A stretch of 64,000 nucleotides of DNA from Schlesneria sp. (GTDB taxonomy: Bacteria > Planctomycetota > Planctomycetia > Planctomycetales > Planctomycetaceae). The position numbers and the translations under genes were made by a program. Every line of letters begins with the position of its first letter. The first letter of the stretch is position 1. Below the pieces are notes generated by a model that saw only the letters and a program-made list of their open reading frames with translations, did not search any database and was not told the origin of the DNA. Below are positions 54,359 to 62,610 of the stretch, in pieces. Where the stretch lies: NCBI GenBank assembly GCA_028291515.1, contig JAQGHU010000053.1, positions 1 through 64,000 on the forward strand, in the 5' to 3' direction.

Positions 54359-55033
54359 TTGAGTACCGCGTTGGACGTCTTGTTTGAAGACAATCATTGC
54401 CTGGCTGTCGATAAGCCTGCGGGATTGCTGACGATGGGCGATAGTTCGGGCCAGCCGACGCTGGTCGACGCCGCGCGAGACTATCTGAAACGCAAGTACA
54501 ACAAGCCGGGCAATGTCTTCGTGGGTGTCGTGCATCGACTGGACCGGCCTGTGTCGGGAGTGGTGCTGTTCGCTCGCACCAGCAAAGGGGCCAGCCGGCT
54601 GTCTGAGCAGTTCCGGCTGCGGACGGTGGAGAAAACCTATCACGCGCTGGTCGAAGGAAACGTCTCGCCCTCGGAAGGGATCTTGCGAGACCGCCTGGTC
54701 AAGGACCGTGCTCGCAACGTCGTGGCGGTCGTCGACGAAGACGATGATGACGGGCAGGACTGTGTGCTGGCCTATCGCCGCCTGCGAAAGTCTGGTCGGC
54801 TGACACTGGTCGAGATCCGCCCCGAGACAGGCCGCAGCCATCAGATTCGTGTCCAACTCTCGAATCACGGCTGGCCGATTGCCGGGGACAAGAAGTACGG
54901 TTCGAAGATCCAAGTCGACGGCTTCATCGGCCTGCACGCCGCCTCGCTGACGTTTCAGCATCCCACGTCGAAAGAGACGATCACCGTGAGTGCGGATGTG
55001 CCGAAAGCGTGGTCGCGATTGGACCTTGGGTAA
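54359..55033 (+). CDS. RluA-family 23S rRNA/tRNA pseudouridine synthase
   Basis: 224 residues with a TTG start (AGGG upstream). Converts uridine to pseudouridine in RNA. Opening motif LFEDNHCLAVDKPAGLLTM; catalytic Asp62 in HRLDRPVSGVVLFART; later EKTYHALVEGNV, RPETGRSHQIRVQLSNHGWP and IAGDKKYGS. The N-terminal S4 domain found in many RluA proteins is absent, so this is the compact RluA/TruC-like form. The position modified is unknown. Confidence 0.92.
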   Translation: MSTALDVLFEDNHCLAVDKPAGLLTMGDSSGQPTLVDAARDYLKRKYNKPGNVFVGVVHRLDRPVSGVVLFARTSKGASRLSEQFRLRTVEKTYHALVEGNVSPSEGILRDRLVKDRARNVVAVVDEDDDDGQDCVLAYRRLRKSGRLTLVEIRPETGRSHQIRVQLSNHGWPIAGDKKYGSKIQVDGFIGLHAASLTFQHPTSKETITVSADVPKAWSRLDLG

Positions 55034-55125
55034 ATAGTCATCGTTGCGGCGGTAACTGCGAGCCAGTCGGTTTTGGCCACGGCCACGTCGAGGACTCCGA
55101 GTCGACTTGGAGGTCTCACCGCGTG

Positions 55126-55897
55126 GGTATCTACTAATTTTGCCCGGCCGTAACCCGAGTGATCGCCCGTCGGTCCATTGTTCTCAGGCCCAAGGGGCCG
55201 GTACTTTGTCCAGCCAGGGCCCTTCGGCCCTGGAATTAGGCCAAAATCAAACTTCCAAAGGCCTGAAGGGCCGGACATTTCAGAGGAGTCGCCCATGCCA
55301 CAATCCTTATCGCGAGTTTGGCTGCATGTGACGTTCAGCACCAAAGAACGACGCGCGTACCTTCAGCGGGAAGATTTTCGCGACGAAATGCTAAGTATCC
55401 TCTTCCATCAGATCGAAAGGGCAGGTTGTGTCCCCTTACAAACTGGTGGCTGGATTGATCATGTGCATCTGGTGTGTGGACTATCACGCACGGTCGCAAT
55501 CGCTACTCTCTTGGAACATGTCAAAGTCGAAACATCCAAATGGGCCAAATCAGCAACTCACGGTAGCCCAACATTCTCGTGGCAGTCGGGTTATGGGGCT
55601 TTTTCGGTTAGCCAATCAAACCTTGATCAGGTCGTTGACTATGTCCGTCGCCAGCCCGCCCACCATGCGAAGCAATCATTTCAAGAGGAGTTCCGTGAAC
55701 TGTGCCGCCGGCATGAACTCGAACTTGATGAGCGATATGCGTGGGACTAAAGGGCCGGCCCTTCAGGCCTCAAGAGACTTTATTGGAGTCTGTTCCGGGG
55801 CCGAAGGGCCCCGGCTGGAAAATGTTCCGGCCCCTTGGGCCTCATGACAGAGGCGAAAGCATCTCAAAACGAGTACATCCGAGATGTGTAGATACCT
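55126..55897. mobile_element. IS200-like element with transposase gene
   Basis: About 772 bases. Inverted ends GGTATCTAC (left) and GTAGATACC (right) bound two blocks of palindromes (GGCCCAAGGGGCCGG, CAGGGCCCTTCGGCCCTGG, GGCCTGAAGGGCCGGAC; then GGGCCGGCCCTTCAGGCC, GGGGCCGAAGGGCCCC, CATGACAGAGG) around the transposase gene at 55295-55750. A family D repeat seems split by it: GGACTCCGAGTC on the left flank, CTCCGAGTCCGTGGCACC on the right. IS200-type elements move as single strands using such hairpin ends. Confidence 0.85.
55295..55750 (+). CDS. IS200/IS605-type Y1 transposase
   Basis: 151 residues. HUH motif at GGWIDHVHLVCGLS (His56, His58), catalytic Tyr116 in LDQVVDYVRRQPAHHAK. The N-terminus MPQSLSRVWLHVTFSTKERR is typical of the TnpA group; length is complete. 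CAGAGGAGTCGCCC is the ribosome-binding site before ATG 55295. It is flanked by the palindrome blocks of its own element. It differs from the RAYT at 15.9 kb (no WKWSS tail). It should cut and join single-stranded DNA at the element ends. Confidence 0.92.
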   Translation: MPQSLSRVWLHVTFSTKERRAYLQREDFRDEMLSILFHQIERAGCVPLQTGGWIDHVHLVCGLSRTVAIATLLEHVKVETSKWAKSATHGSPTFSWQSGYGAFSVSQSNLDQVVDYVRRQPAHHAKQSFQEEFRELCRRHELELDERYAWD

Positions 55898-56332
55898 ATG
55901 CTCCGAGTCCGTGGCACCCCCTCTTGCGCGGGATCGGTTTCCAACTCACCTCCACGCAAGCGCATTCCCGCAGAATCTGATGTTGCCACCTGAATTCTGT
56001 GTTGAGACGACCGTGTCTTCACCGTTTATTTATGTCTGTCGACATTCGTCGTCTGCTCACATCCTGGTGCTTGATCGCTGCGTCGCTCGGAATTCGGCCA
56101 TGAATTCGAACTACACATTTGCGCTTCAGGGGACGCGACGAGAAACCTTCGTCTCGGGAGTGGCAGTGCCGCTGGCCGCCACTGGAACGGCGACGCCACG
56201 CCTGATCTTCGCGGCCGATCGATTTGTGCCGATTCGTGGTTGCGTCCAAAAGTTCACTCGAAGCAAGAACAAAGATCGCGAATAACGATCGATCTTCACG
56301 AATCAGAATTCAAGAGATCGGAAAGGAATCCT
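55898..56332. other. gene-free or uncertain stretch
   Basis: After the IS element there is the right half of a family D repeat (about 55900-55918). A 61-codon frame at 56101-56286 (MNSNYTFALQGTRRETF...) has no ribosome-binding site or family sense. GGAAAGGAATCCT before 56333 serves the next gene. No other structure noted. Confidence 0.4.
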
Positions 56333-56554
56333 ATGACCCCACCTGCACGACTCAGCGACACGCTACCGGTGCTGTCCGAAGCGGGAGCGGAACTGGTTCG
56401 CAATCTTCAGGCACGGCAGCAGATCGAAATCAGACTGGCCAACAAGTTCCTGGTTCTGTCTCGCCAGCAGGCTCGCGGACTGCTGCTGGAACTCGCTACG
56501 TTCTTGTCCGAGAGTGATAGCGATAAGACCCCGTGCGTGATCACGCTGGACTGA
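56333..56554 (+). CDS. small hypothetical helical protein
   Basis: 73 residues. GGAAAGGAATCCT is a good ribosome-binding site before the ATG. The product is mostly one or two helices (LSEAGAELVRNLQARQQIEI; LVLSRQQARGLLLELATFLS) with an acidic C-terminal tail ending in CVITLD. No family recognised. Likely cytoplasmic. The next gene starts about 120 bases later on the same strand. Confidence 0.62.
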   Translation: MTPPARLSDTLPVLSEAGAELVRNLQARQQIEIRLANKFLVLSRQQARGLLLELATFLSESDSDKTPCVITLD

Positions 56555-56676
56555 TCGCGAATGTCGACGGTAAAGCGCCTTCCAAGGTCGGGAGGAACGC
56601 CGCCGATTGCAATCTGAGCCAGGTCTGCGACACTTGGAGGCCGTGTCCGAGACCTTGTGCTGCCGGAACCCGATCT

Positions 56677-57852
56677 ATGCCCATCTCGATAGCTCGTTCC
56701 CGGATGATCGTTGGTGCGGTCGCGCTTGTTGCCGGCCTTTCGCAGTGGAGTCTGGGGGATGAGGCGGCCGAGCGGGATGCTCGGGTGGCGCGGCTGCGGC
56801 CTTTTTATCGACCCCCTGCGGAATTCGCGGGGGAGTTCGGGCGGTATCGGTCGCCGTTGAAGTTTGCTGACGGCACCAGCGTGACAGCAGCGGTAGACTG
56901 GCCGCGACGGCGAGCGGAACTGAAGGGACTGTGGGAGCGTCGGTTGGGGGCCTGGCCGCCGTTGGTTGAACGGCCCGTCGTGAAGATCGTGGAGACGGTC
57001 GAGAAAGAGGGATTCACACAGCATCACGTCGCGGTGCAGATCTCGCCGGAGGGGAAGCAGGCGGATGGATACCTGCTGGTTCCGCGCGGCACCGGCCCGT
57101 TTCCCGCGGTGCTGGTTCCGTTCTACGAACCGCTCACCAGTATCGGACAAGGGCCAGACGGCCGAGGACGGGGGACTCACGATTACGGGTTGCAGCTTGT
57201 TCAACGCGGCTTTGTCACGCTGTCGATCGGGACGCCGGGATCGCTGGAGAAGATCGGTCTGGAAACGAGGCAACTGCTGATTGAAGCGGGGAAGGAACAG
57301 CGCCGTCAGCCGCTGACGTTGCTCGCCTATGCAGCGGCGAACTGTCACACCGCGTTGGCTCAGATGCCCAATGTTGACCCGCAGCGGATTGGGATCATCG
57401 GGCTGTCTTACGGCGGCAAATGGTCGATGTTCGCTTCGTGTCTGCATGACAAGTTTGCGTGTGCGGTCTGGTCGGACCCGGGGATCGTGTTCAACGAGAA
57501 GAATGCGAACGTGAACTATTGGGAACCGTGGTACCTGGGCTTTGACCCGCAAACGCAGCGCAAGCCCGGTGTCCCTTCGGAGACGAATCCGCGCACGGGC
57601 CTGTATCGCGAACTGATCGACGCCGAAGACGATCTGGTCGACCTACACGCGCTGATGGCACCTCGGCCGGTGCTGGTTTCGGGCGGAACAGAAGACCCTC
57701 CAAGCAACTGGGCGGCGCTCAATCACCTGGTCGCGGTTAACGACTTGCTGGAGCACAAGGACCGCGTGGCGATGACCTCGCGGAAGACTCACGTCCCCAC
57801 GGCCGAAGCGCTGCAGTGGGAACTTGATTTTCTGGAGTACTGGTTGAAGTAG
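56677..57852 (+). CDS. secreted dienelactone-hydrolase / acetyl xylan esterase-like hydrolase
   Basis: 391 residues. Signal peptide at 1-26 (MIVGAVALVAGLSQWSLG, near DEA). After a helical cap, DGYLLVPRGTGPFPAVLVPF leads to the core; nucleophile elbow IGIIGLSYGGKWSMFASCLH; acid strand APRPVLVSGGTEDPPSNW; the final His is probably in RKTHVPTAEAL. It is in the alpha/beta hydrolase branch of acetyl xylan esterases and dienelactone hydrolases. The ATG at 56677 is used; the frame is open to 56533. It is probably exported to act on plant or algal polysaccharide esters (inference). Confidence 0.85.
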   Translation: MPISIARSRMIVGAVALVAGLSQWSLGDEAAERDARVARLRPFYRPPAEFAGEFGRYRSPLKFADGTSVTAAVDWPRRRAELKGLWERRLGAWPPLVERPVVKIVETVEKEGFTQHHVAVQISPEGKQADGYLLVPRGTGPFPAVLVPFYEPLTSIGQGPDGRGRGTHDYGLQLVQRGFVTLSIGTPGSLEKIGLETRQLLIEAGKEQRRQPLTLLAYAAANCHTALAQMPNVDPQRIGIIGLSYGGKWSMFASCLHDKFACAVWSDPGIVFNEKNANVNYWEPWYLGFDPQTQRKPGVPSETNPRTGLYRELIDAEDDLVDLHALMAPRPVLVSGGTEDPPSNWAALNHLVAVNDLLEHKDRVAMTSRKTHVPTAEALQWELDFLEYWLK

Positions 57853-57860
57853 GATCAAGC

Positions 57861-58175
57861 ATGTCGATTTCCGAGGCGGATCAAGTGGTCGACGAATCGG
57901 ATAAGAACGATGCAGCCCGCGAATGCAGTCAGTGCCAGCAACTATTCGCGGCGACCGACTTAAAAGAAGCCTCGCTCCCCTCATTCGTTGGCCTCATGTC
58001 AGCAACGGATGTCGAGCTGGACGACCACGAGCCGCCACCGGTCTTGATCGATCGGCAGTTGTATTGCCGTGCTTGTCGCTTTCGCATTAATGTGCGGCGA
58101 GGGGTGCTGGCGATTGTTGTGGCGGGGGTGCTGATCACGTCGACTTCAATTGCGGCGATCTTGTTTGGTTGGTGA
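57861..58175 (+). CDS. small zinc-ribbon membrane protein
   Basis: 104 residues. CSQC near 23-26 and CRAC near 69-72 could form a zinc ribbon (ARECSQCQQLFAATDLKEA; QLYCRACRFRINVRRG). One C-terminal membrane helix follows (VLAIVVAGVLITSTSIAAIL). The gene starts 8 bases after the hydrolase stop, so they are probably co-transcribed. Function unknown. Confidence 0.72.
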   Translation: MSISEADQVVDESDKNDAARECSQCQQLFAATDLKEASLPSFVGLMSATDVELDDHEPPPVLIDRQLYCRACRFRINVRRGVLAIVVAGVLITSTSIAAILFGW

Positions 58176-58220
58176 AATAACGTCGCATTTCCCAATTGCT
58201 CATTTCCAGAAAGTCGGCAG

Positions 58221-58583
58221 ATGTCACCCAAGCAGCCTCAACTCGACGGACGCCAGAAAGTGATGCTGGAATTTGCTTTGGCTGCGGCTGAGGAGGGGCA
58301 GCATTTTTTCTTTGTGCTGATTCGTGAACCGTTGGGGCCGTTCGAGCGAGAAGAAAAGTATGAGGTTCCCGTTGGGGAAGCCTTGGGCGAATTGGGCGAG
58401 GTCACTGGGGGCGGATCGCAGCTGGGTGACGGCGACACGATCGAGTACTGCGGTCTGGATATCGTCGTCAACGATCGCGATCGGGGCTTGGCGGTGATCC
58501 GCCAATCGCTGAGAGCGTGCGGCGCGCAGGACAATACAGTCATTGAAGAGTATGTTCCGGAATTTCAGGCGATGGGTCTGTGA
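58221..58583 (+). CDS. hypothetical protein
   Basis: 120 residues, no family recognised. It is acidic, without leader or membrane helix. Core segments: LEFALAAAEEGQHFFFVLIR, YEVPVGEALGELGEVTGGGS, YCGLDIVVNDRDRGLAVIRQ, and VIEEYVPEFQAMG at the end. The pattern looks like a small alpha/beta protein seen in other planctomycetes. It lies 45 bases after the zinc-ribbon gene on the same strand. Confidence 0.68.
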   Translation: MSPKQPQLDGRQKVMLEFALAAAEEGQHFFFVLIREPLGPFEREEKYEVPVGEALGELGEVTGGGSQLGDGDTIEYCGLDIVVNDRDRGLAVIRQSLRACGAQDNTVIEEYVPEFQAMGL

Positions 58584-58691
58584 TTGTCGTGAACCACGGT
58601 TCATCACATCACTCCATTGCCGATTGTTCCCGTCGTAGTCATGGACTTTACATTCCGTCTCACAGTCTTCGCGAGGGCTGTGTCCTCTTTT

Positions 58692-58732
58692 GAAGACACG
58701 GCCTTGTCGAAGACTCCAAAACCGTGGCACCC
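58692..58732. repeat. family D repeat
   Basis: GAAGACACGGCCTTGTCGAA then GACTCC... and CCGTGGCACCC. It lies in the gene-free stretch 58584-59094, which otherwise shows nothing notable. Confidence 0.75.
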
Positions 58733-59094
58733 AAAACGGAGATCCTATTCGGACATTGTCGCGTATCGTCATTTGGCCACCTCTGACGACGGGCTTGTTC
58801 TAGAACGTGTACGCTGACCGCTCGGGCTGATGGGTCTGCGACCATTGCTCTAGAGCGACTCACTAGTGAATGGATGAATTCCTCGCGTTCATACGCTGTC
58901 TCTACGTGGCATGCGAAATGCTTTACTTGTTCTGTCGCCTGACCTGCGACCGATGAGGATCGGAGAGGTCAAAAGCGGACCAGCTTTCGACCTGTTGCTC
59001 AAATCACAAATTGAGGTCAGTGACGAAGCCGAGGAACAATGAGAATGGGGAGTGAGCGACCGCGTTTGTTGCTGCTCAGAACGAGGAGTTGATC

Positions 59095-59316
59095 ATGTCA
59101 GATGCGGGCTGAGGACTTTGCAAGGATTGCCGCTGGTGGAAGATCGAGCCTTATGCGGCCGTGCAGAACTTGACGATGGGTGTCTGCATCGATGAAAAGC
59201 TGCGTCCCTTTGAATTGCGTGTTTCCGGCATCAGCGGCTGTGATCGCTTTGATGAGGGGAAGCCGCATCGAGGCAAGGGTGCCAGCGACATGCCTCCTGC
59301 GTCTGGCGCAGGTTGA
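59095..59316 (+). pseudogene. cysteine-rich small protein gene with in-frame TGA at codon 6
   Basis: AACGAGGAGTTGATC gives a strong ribosome-binding site before ATG 59095, but codon 6 (59110-59112) is TGA. The same frame continues to 59316: GLCKDCRWWKIEPYAAVQNL, TMGVCIDEKLRPFELRVSGI, SGCDRFDEGKPHRGKGA. The four cysteines (CxxC ... C ... C) and the aromatic pair look like a small metal-binding protein that recurs in planctomycetes. With no start codon between the TGA and the first Cys pair, it is broken unless the TGA is read through. A single base change (for example CGA or GGA to TGA) would explain it. Confidence 0.7.
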
Positions 59317-59461
59317 ACCGCATCGCGTACCGGGTGTGGTCTGTTGATAGACCGAGACGACTAGTCCACCACCCGTCTGCTTGAGGCCGCCGTTCATTGC
59401 AACTGTCTAGCACTGCGCACAGTGACTTCCAATTATCCATTTTAAGTATGGGACGAACATC

Positions 59462-60385
59462 GTGACAGCAATCCTCAGCCCCATTGCTCGCCCAGACACC
59501 TCGAATCCCGAATGTTCCTATGACGGATCGAAAGTGGTGTACCGCCTGTTGCGGTTGGAGACGTGGGGCTCGCCCTTGATGAACCTGGGCTACTTCGGCT
59601 ATCGAGGGCTCTTCGCGCCGCTCAACTTGATGTCGTCGGTGGAAGGTGCTCAGAACCGCATGGTGCTGGAAGCCGCCAAGCTGCTGGGGATGCGCGGTGA
59701 GCAGGATCTGCTCGACTTGGCCTGCGGTCGCGGGAAGAGTTCGTACTTGATTCAGTGTCTGCATGCGAACGCGACGGTGACCGGCGTCGATCTGCTTGAG
59801 CAGCATACGGCGACGGCTCAAACGCTGTTTGGCGGGACCCGGAATCTGTCGTATCAGACCGGGAATGCGATGGACTTGGACTTCGCCGACGAATCATTCG
59901 ATCGCGTCCTGTGCCTGGAAGCGGCCTTTCACTTTCCGGATCGAGCGGAATTCCTGCGAGAAACGTATCGCGTGTTGCGACCCGGTGGTCGGCTGGTGGT
60001 GGTCGACTTTGCGTGGAATACCGAGGCGGATCGCGTGCAGAAGGATCATCCGAAAACGATGCTGGTCCGCGACGTGTGGCAGTGGGACGACTTCTACTCG
60101 CTGCCCGAATATCAGGCGACGGCTCGCGAGATCGGCTTTCGAGTTGCGACGAGCCACGACTGGAGCAGTCGCGTGACGGCACCGCTACAATTGCAGTTTC
60201 GCACGGTCTTAGGGTTGGCGAAAACATCGATCGGCCGACGATTACTGGAGTGGCGCAATCCGCTCTATCGGTCGTTGTCGCGCAACGATTGGCACGCCTG
60301 CGTCGTCGCCGTCGCCGCGCATGATCATGTACAAAGGCATTCCAAATACATGGCGTTTGTGTTTGAAAAGCCGTTGGTGGGCTAA
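59462..60385 (+). CDS. SAM-dependent class I methyltransferase
   Basis: 307 residues, GTG start. The SAM-binding motif I is DLLDLACGRGKSSYLIQCL at about 82-100, then ATVTGVDLLEQHTATAQTLF (acidic residue after strand 2) and DESFDRVLCLEAAFHFPDRA, FLRETYRVLRPGGRLVVVDF. This is the Methyltransf_11/UbiE-like group, as in sterol or mycolate C-methyl transferases and cyclopropane-type enzymes. The substrate, likely a small hydrophobic molecule, is unknown. Start MTAILSPIARP follows GGGACG; an ATG at 59580 is possible but would remove the N-terminal 39 residues. Confidence 0.9.
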   Translation: MTAILSPIARPDTSNPECSYDGSKVVYRLLRLETWGSPLMNLGYFGYRGLFAPLNLMSSVEGAQNRMVLEAAKLLGMRGEQDLLDLACGRGKSSYLIQCLHANATVTGVDLLEQHTATAQTLFGGTRNLSYQTGNAMDLDFADESFDRVLCLEAAFHFPDRAEFLRETYRVLRPGGRLVVVDFAWNTEADRVQKDHPKTMLVRDVWQWDDFYSLPEYQATAREIGFRVATSHDWSSRVTAPLQLQFRTVLGLAKTSIGRRLLEWRNPLYRSLSRNDWHACVVAVAAHDHVQRHSKYMAFVFEKPLVG

Positions 60386-60407
60386 GTACGAGACGGCAGC
60401 GGAGAAT

Positions 60408-60427
60408 CTGAAACACAGAGGCACGGA
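60408..60427. repeat. single arm of family A
   Basis: CTGAAACACAGAGGCACGGA matches one arm of the fold-back element at 1343-1459. No second arm was found nearby. Confidence 0.6.
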
Positions 60428-60456
60428 GATCGCGGAGAAGAAGGAACCGCGTTCGA

Positions 60457-61506
60457 TCAACCTTGCTGGCGACGCCAGGCCGATGAGATGGCATAGACGG
60501 CGCGACGGGAGCGGTTGATGCCGCCCAGTGGTCGATGTGCGGCGAGGGCGTGCCAGACGTTGAAGGCGAGATTTTTGTACTCGGGCTGATGTCGCAGTGG
60601 TTCGATGTTTTGCCGAGGAATCGACAGGTGAGCTACCGTTCGGTAGGGAGATTCAGTCTCGGACCATTCAATCGTGGGGTCCTCGACGGGCATCGTTTGA
60701 TCGGACGTACGCAACTGCACTTGGAATTCGAATGAGACTTCTTGTATCTGCAAGGTCTCTTCGAGGGCCAGCCGCATTGCATCTGTGTGGCCCGCCAATT
60801 TCTTGATGAGGTCGACGTAGCTGTCGGTTCGATCCCCGATGGGTTTCACTCGGTACTTGGTGACATAATCTCCGAAGCGGACGGGTGCCATGCTGAAGTA
60901 AGTGTTGCTGGCGGGGTGATCGGGAAGGTGCCCTGCAATCTGGGCGGCGGTCAGCATCTCGCGCCAGTGCCAATGCAGGGGATTCCAACTTCCGTCGGTG
61001 AGTGCATTCTGAGCGGCCGCGAGCGGGCTGTCTTCTGCTTGTGAGAGAACCTGCTCCAGCCGCAGATAGTCCTTCACGTTTCGTGCGAAGAACACGGGGT
61101 GATTGATCATCACGAAGTCTTGAACGGAACCGCGTTCCTCGTCCAATTGGATCACGTCTCCGGGGACACTCAGCACCTTCACAGCCATGCCGCGACCATC
61201 CGGCAGAGCGTCGGCCAGCGGCAGGCTGGATGAGTTCGAGAACCGGACCACGACAGGATAAAGACCGTCGCGGCGGAAAAGACCCTGTGCGAGTTCGTCG
61301 GGCAGGTTCTGCAAGACCCGCAATTCTCCATTGGCGTAGCCGTGCGTTTTGACGTGGACATCCGAGCGAAATTGCCCGCTCTTCGCGTGGGTTTTTGTCA
61401 AAATCGACTGCAGAGTCTGGACGACTCGCAGCAGGTCGGCGGGCTCATCGGGGGGGATCACTTCAACGTCGTTGGAGTACGGCAGCGGCGAGTTGATCGG
61501 GCGCAT
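60457..61506 (-). CDS. catalase-like heme protein (y4iL-type)
   Basis: 349 residues, smaller than a monofunctional catalase. The family core is visible: QFRSDVHVKTHGYANGELRV (probable distal His), YPVVVRFSNSSSLPLADALP, DGRGMAVKVLSVPG and QDFVMINHPVFFARNVKDYL. It matches the catalase-like group with a shortened C-terminus, often of unknown activity and sometimes linked to peroxidase or lipid hydroperoxide chemistry. A classic proximal Tyr motif (RLxSY) was not seen. No signal peptide. It lies between the methyltransferase and cold-shock genes. Confidence 0.85.
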   Translation of the reverse strand: MRPINSPLPYSNDVEVIPPDEPADLLRVVQTLQSILTKTHAKSGQFRSDVHVKTHGYANGELRVLQNLPDELAQGLFRRDGLYPVVVRFSNSSSLPLADALPDGRGMAVKVLSVPGDVIQLDEERGSVQDFVMINHPVFFARNVKDYLRLEQVLSQAEDSPLAAAQNALTDGSWNPLHWHWREMLTAAQIAGHLPDHPASNTYFSMAPVRFGDYVTKYRVKPIGDRTDSYVDLIKKLAGHTDAMRLALEETLQIQEVSFEFQVQLRTSDQTMPVEDPTIEWSETESPYRTVAHLSIPRQNIEPLRHQPEYKNLAFNVWHALAAHRPLGGINRSRRAVYAISSAWRRQQG

Positions 61507-61862
61507 CGTATTTGCCTTGAACGTGTTCCGTGTGCGGTTCGCGATGATCGCGTCTTGGCAAGCGGGTCGCCCACACCATCTGAAATCTTTGCGCGGTACC
61601 AGGATTCATCACAATCAGCAGGTTGAGTTTATCAAGTTCGGCGGGGATGTGGTCAGTTGTTTCTGGAGCGTGGAAAGTATCCCGTTCGCGGCTTGAATTT
61701 GACCGTTGTCAAGAGGCTTTCGCAATTGTCGCCTCATCCAGATAGGCTACGGGCACTTCGGTTGATATGATATTGGCCGATCTACAGATGCTTTCAATCG
61801 GCATCGTAGGCTGCTCTGAGTGTTTGCAAACGATTGAACTAATGATTTCAGGAAATGCAGAA
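61507..61862. other. intergenic region upstream of the cold-shock gene
   Basis: About 355 bases with no convincing ORF. The 5' UTR of the cold-shock gene probably occupies its right part; cold-shock mRNAs often have long leaders. I did not identify a specific thermosensor fold. Confidence 0.4.
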
Positions 61863-62060
61863 ATGGCCGAAGGCACGATCAAAAAGGTGATGGACAAGGG
61901 TTTTGGATTCATCGCCACGTCAAGCGGCAAGGATCTGTTTTTCCACTCTTCCGCTGTGCAGGGAACTAGCTTCAATGAACTGCGCGAAGGCCAGAAGGTG
62001 ACTTACACCGAAGGCATGGGTCAAAAAGGCCCTTGCGCCGAAAACGTGAAGCCAGTCTAG
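61863..62060 (+). CDS. cold-shock domain protein
   Basis: 65 residues. RNP1 is KGFGFI and RNP2 is LFFHSS (residues 12-17 and 25-30), within the five-strand cold-shock fold: MAEGTIKKVMDKGFGFIATS, GKDLFFHSSAVQGTSFNEL, REGQKVTYTEGMGQKGPCAE. It binds single-stranded RNA/DNA and aids translation or antitermination. The start MAEGTIKKV follows CAGGAAATGCAGAA; upstream codons to 61767 are not needed. It lacks the usual WF after the first strand (KVMDKG here), as in other planctomycete members. Confidence 0.95.
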   Translation: MAEGTIKKVMDKGFGFIATSSGKDLFFHSSAVQGTSFNELREGQKVTYTEGMGQKGPCAENVKPV

Positions 62061-62312
62061 TCCATAGTCAACCACTTCGCCGCATTGGCAACTGGCCAAT
62101 GCGGCAAGCGGTTGTACTTCATGTTCAGCTGATTCTCTCCAGCGACTCGAATCGTTAGTAGCGTTACGCACTGACGACGGCTGAGTTGGCGATTTTGCGG
62201 CGCGAGCGGGAAAAATTCGCTTGGTTGGGCAGTGCTCACCAGGGTCTGACGTGATTGACGTGACCGCAACGGTTTGTCCTTGTCACAGCGACGCGGCTTT
62301 TCGTATCCAAGA

Positions 62313-62353
62313 GAAGACACGGCCACGTCGGGGACTCCGAGTCCGTGGCACCC
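62313..62353. repeat. family D repeat
   Basis: GAAGACACGGCCACGTCGGG then GACTCCGAGTCCGTGGCACC. It is the cleanest copy, inside the gene-free stretch 62061-62610, which otherwise shows no gene. Confidence 0.8.
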
Positions 62354-62610
62354 ATGGTCTGCGTCGTTTGTCCAGCCCACTGAATCGTGCCGAAAATACG
62401 CCTGACTGCTTCGACGCATCCGCATCGGTTGGTTTTCGTCATCGAAAATGGCTGCGGGGTACAGTGATTGCTGGCCGTATTATCTCTTCGACTTACGATT
62501 GTTCGCCGCGAAAAAAGGTGGGAAATCGTTCGTGTTTCACGAAGAGCGTGGTCGTGTGAGCACCACCTTGATCGTTGTCCGAGCAGGGCCGTTTAGGAGC
62601 CCGTTAAGAA

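Noticed and set aside
56101-56286. 61-codon ORF between the IS200-like element and the 56333 gene
   Set aside because: No ribosome-binding site and no recognisable pattern; coding status cannot be supported.
56407-57552. 381-codon minus-strand ORF rich in Arg and Pro
   Set aside because: Antisense to the secreted esterase; composition typical of a shadow frame in GC-rich DNA.
59622-60494. 290-codon minus-strand ORF rich in Arg, Ser and Pro
   Set aside because: Antisense to the methyltransferase gene, which has clear SAM motifs.
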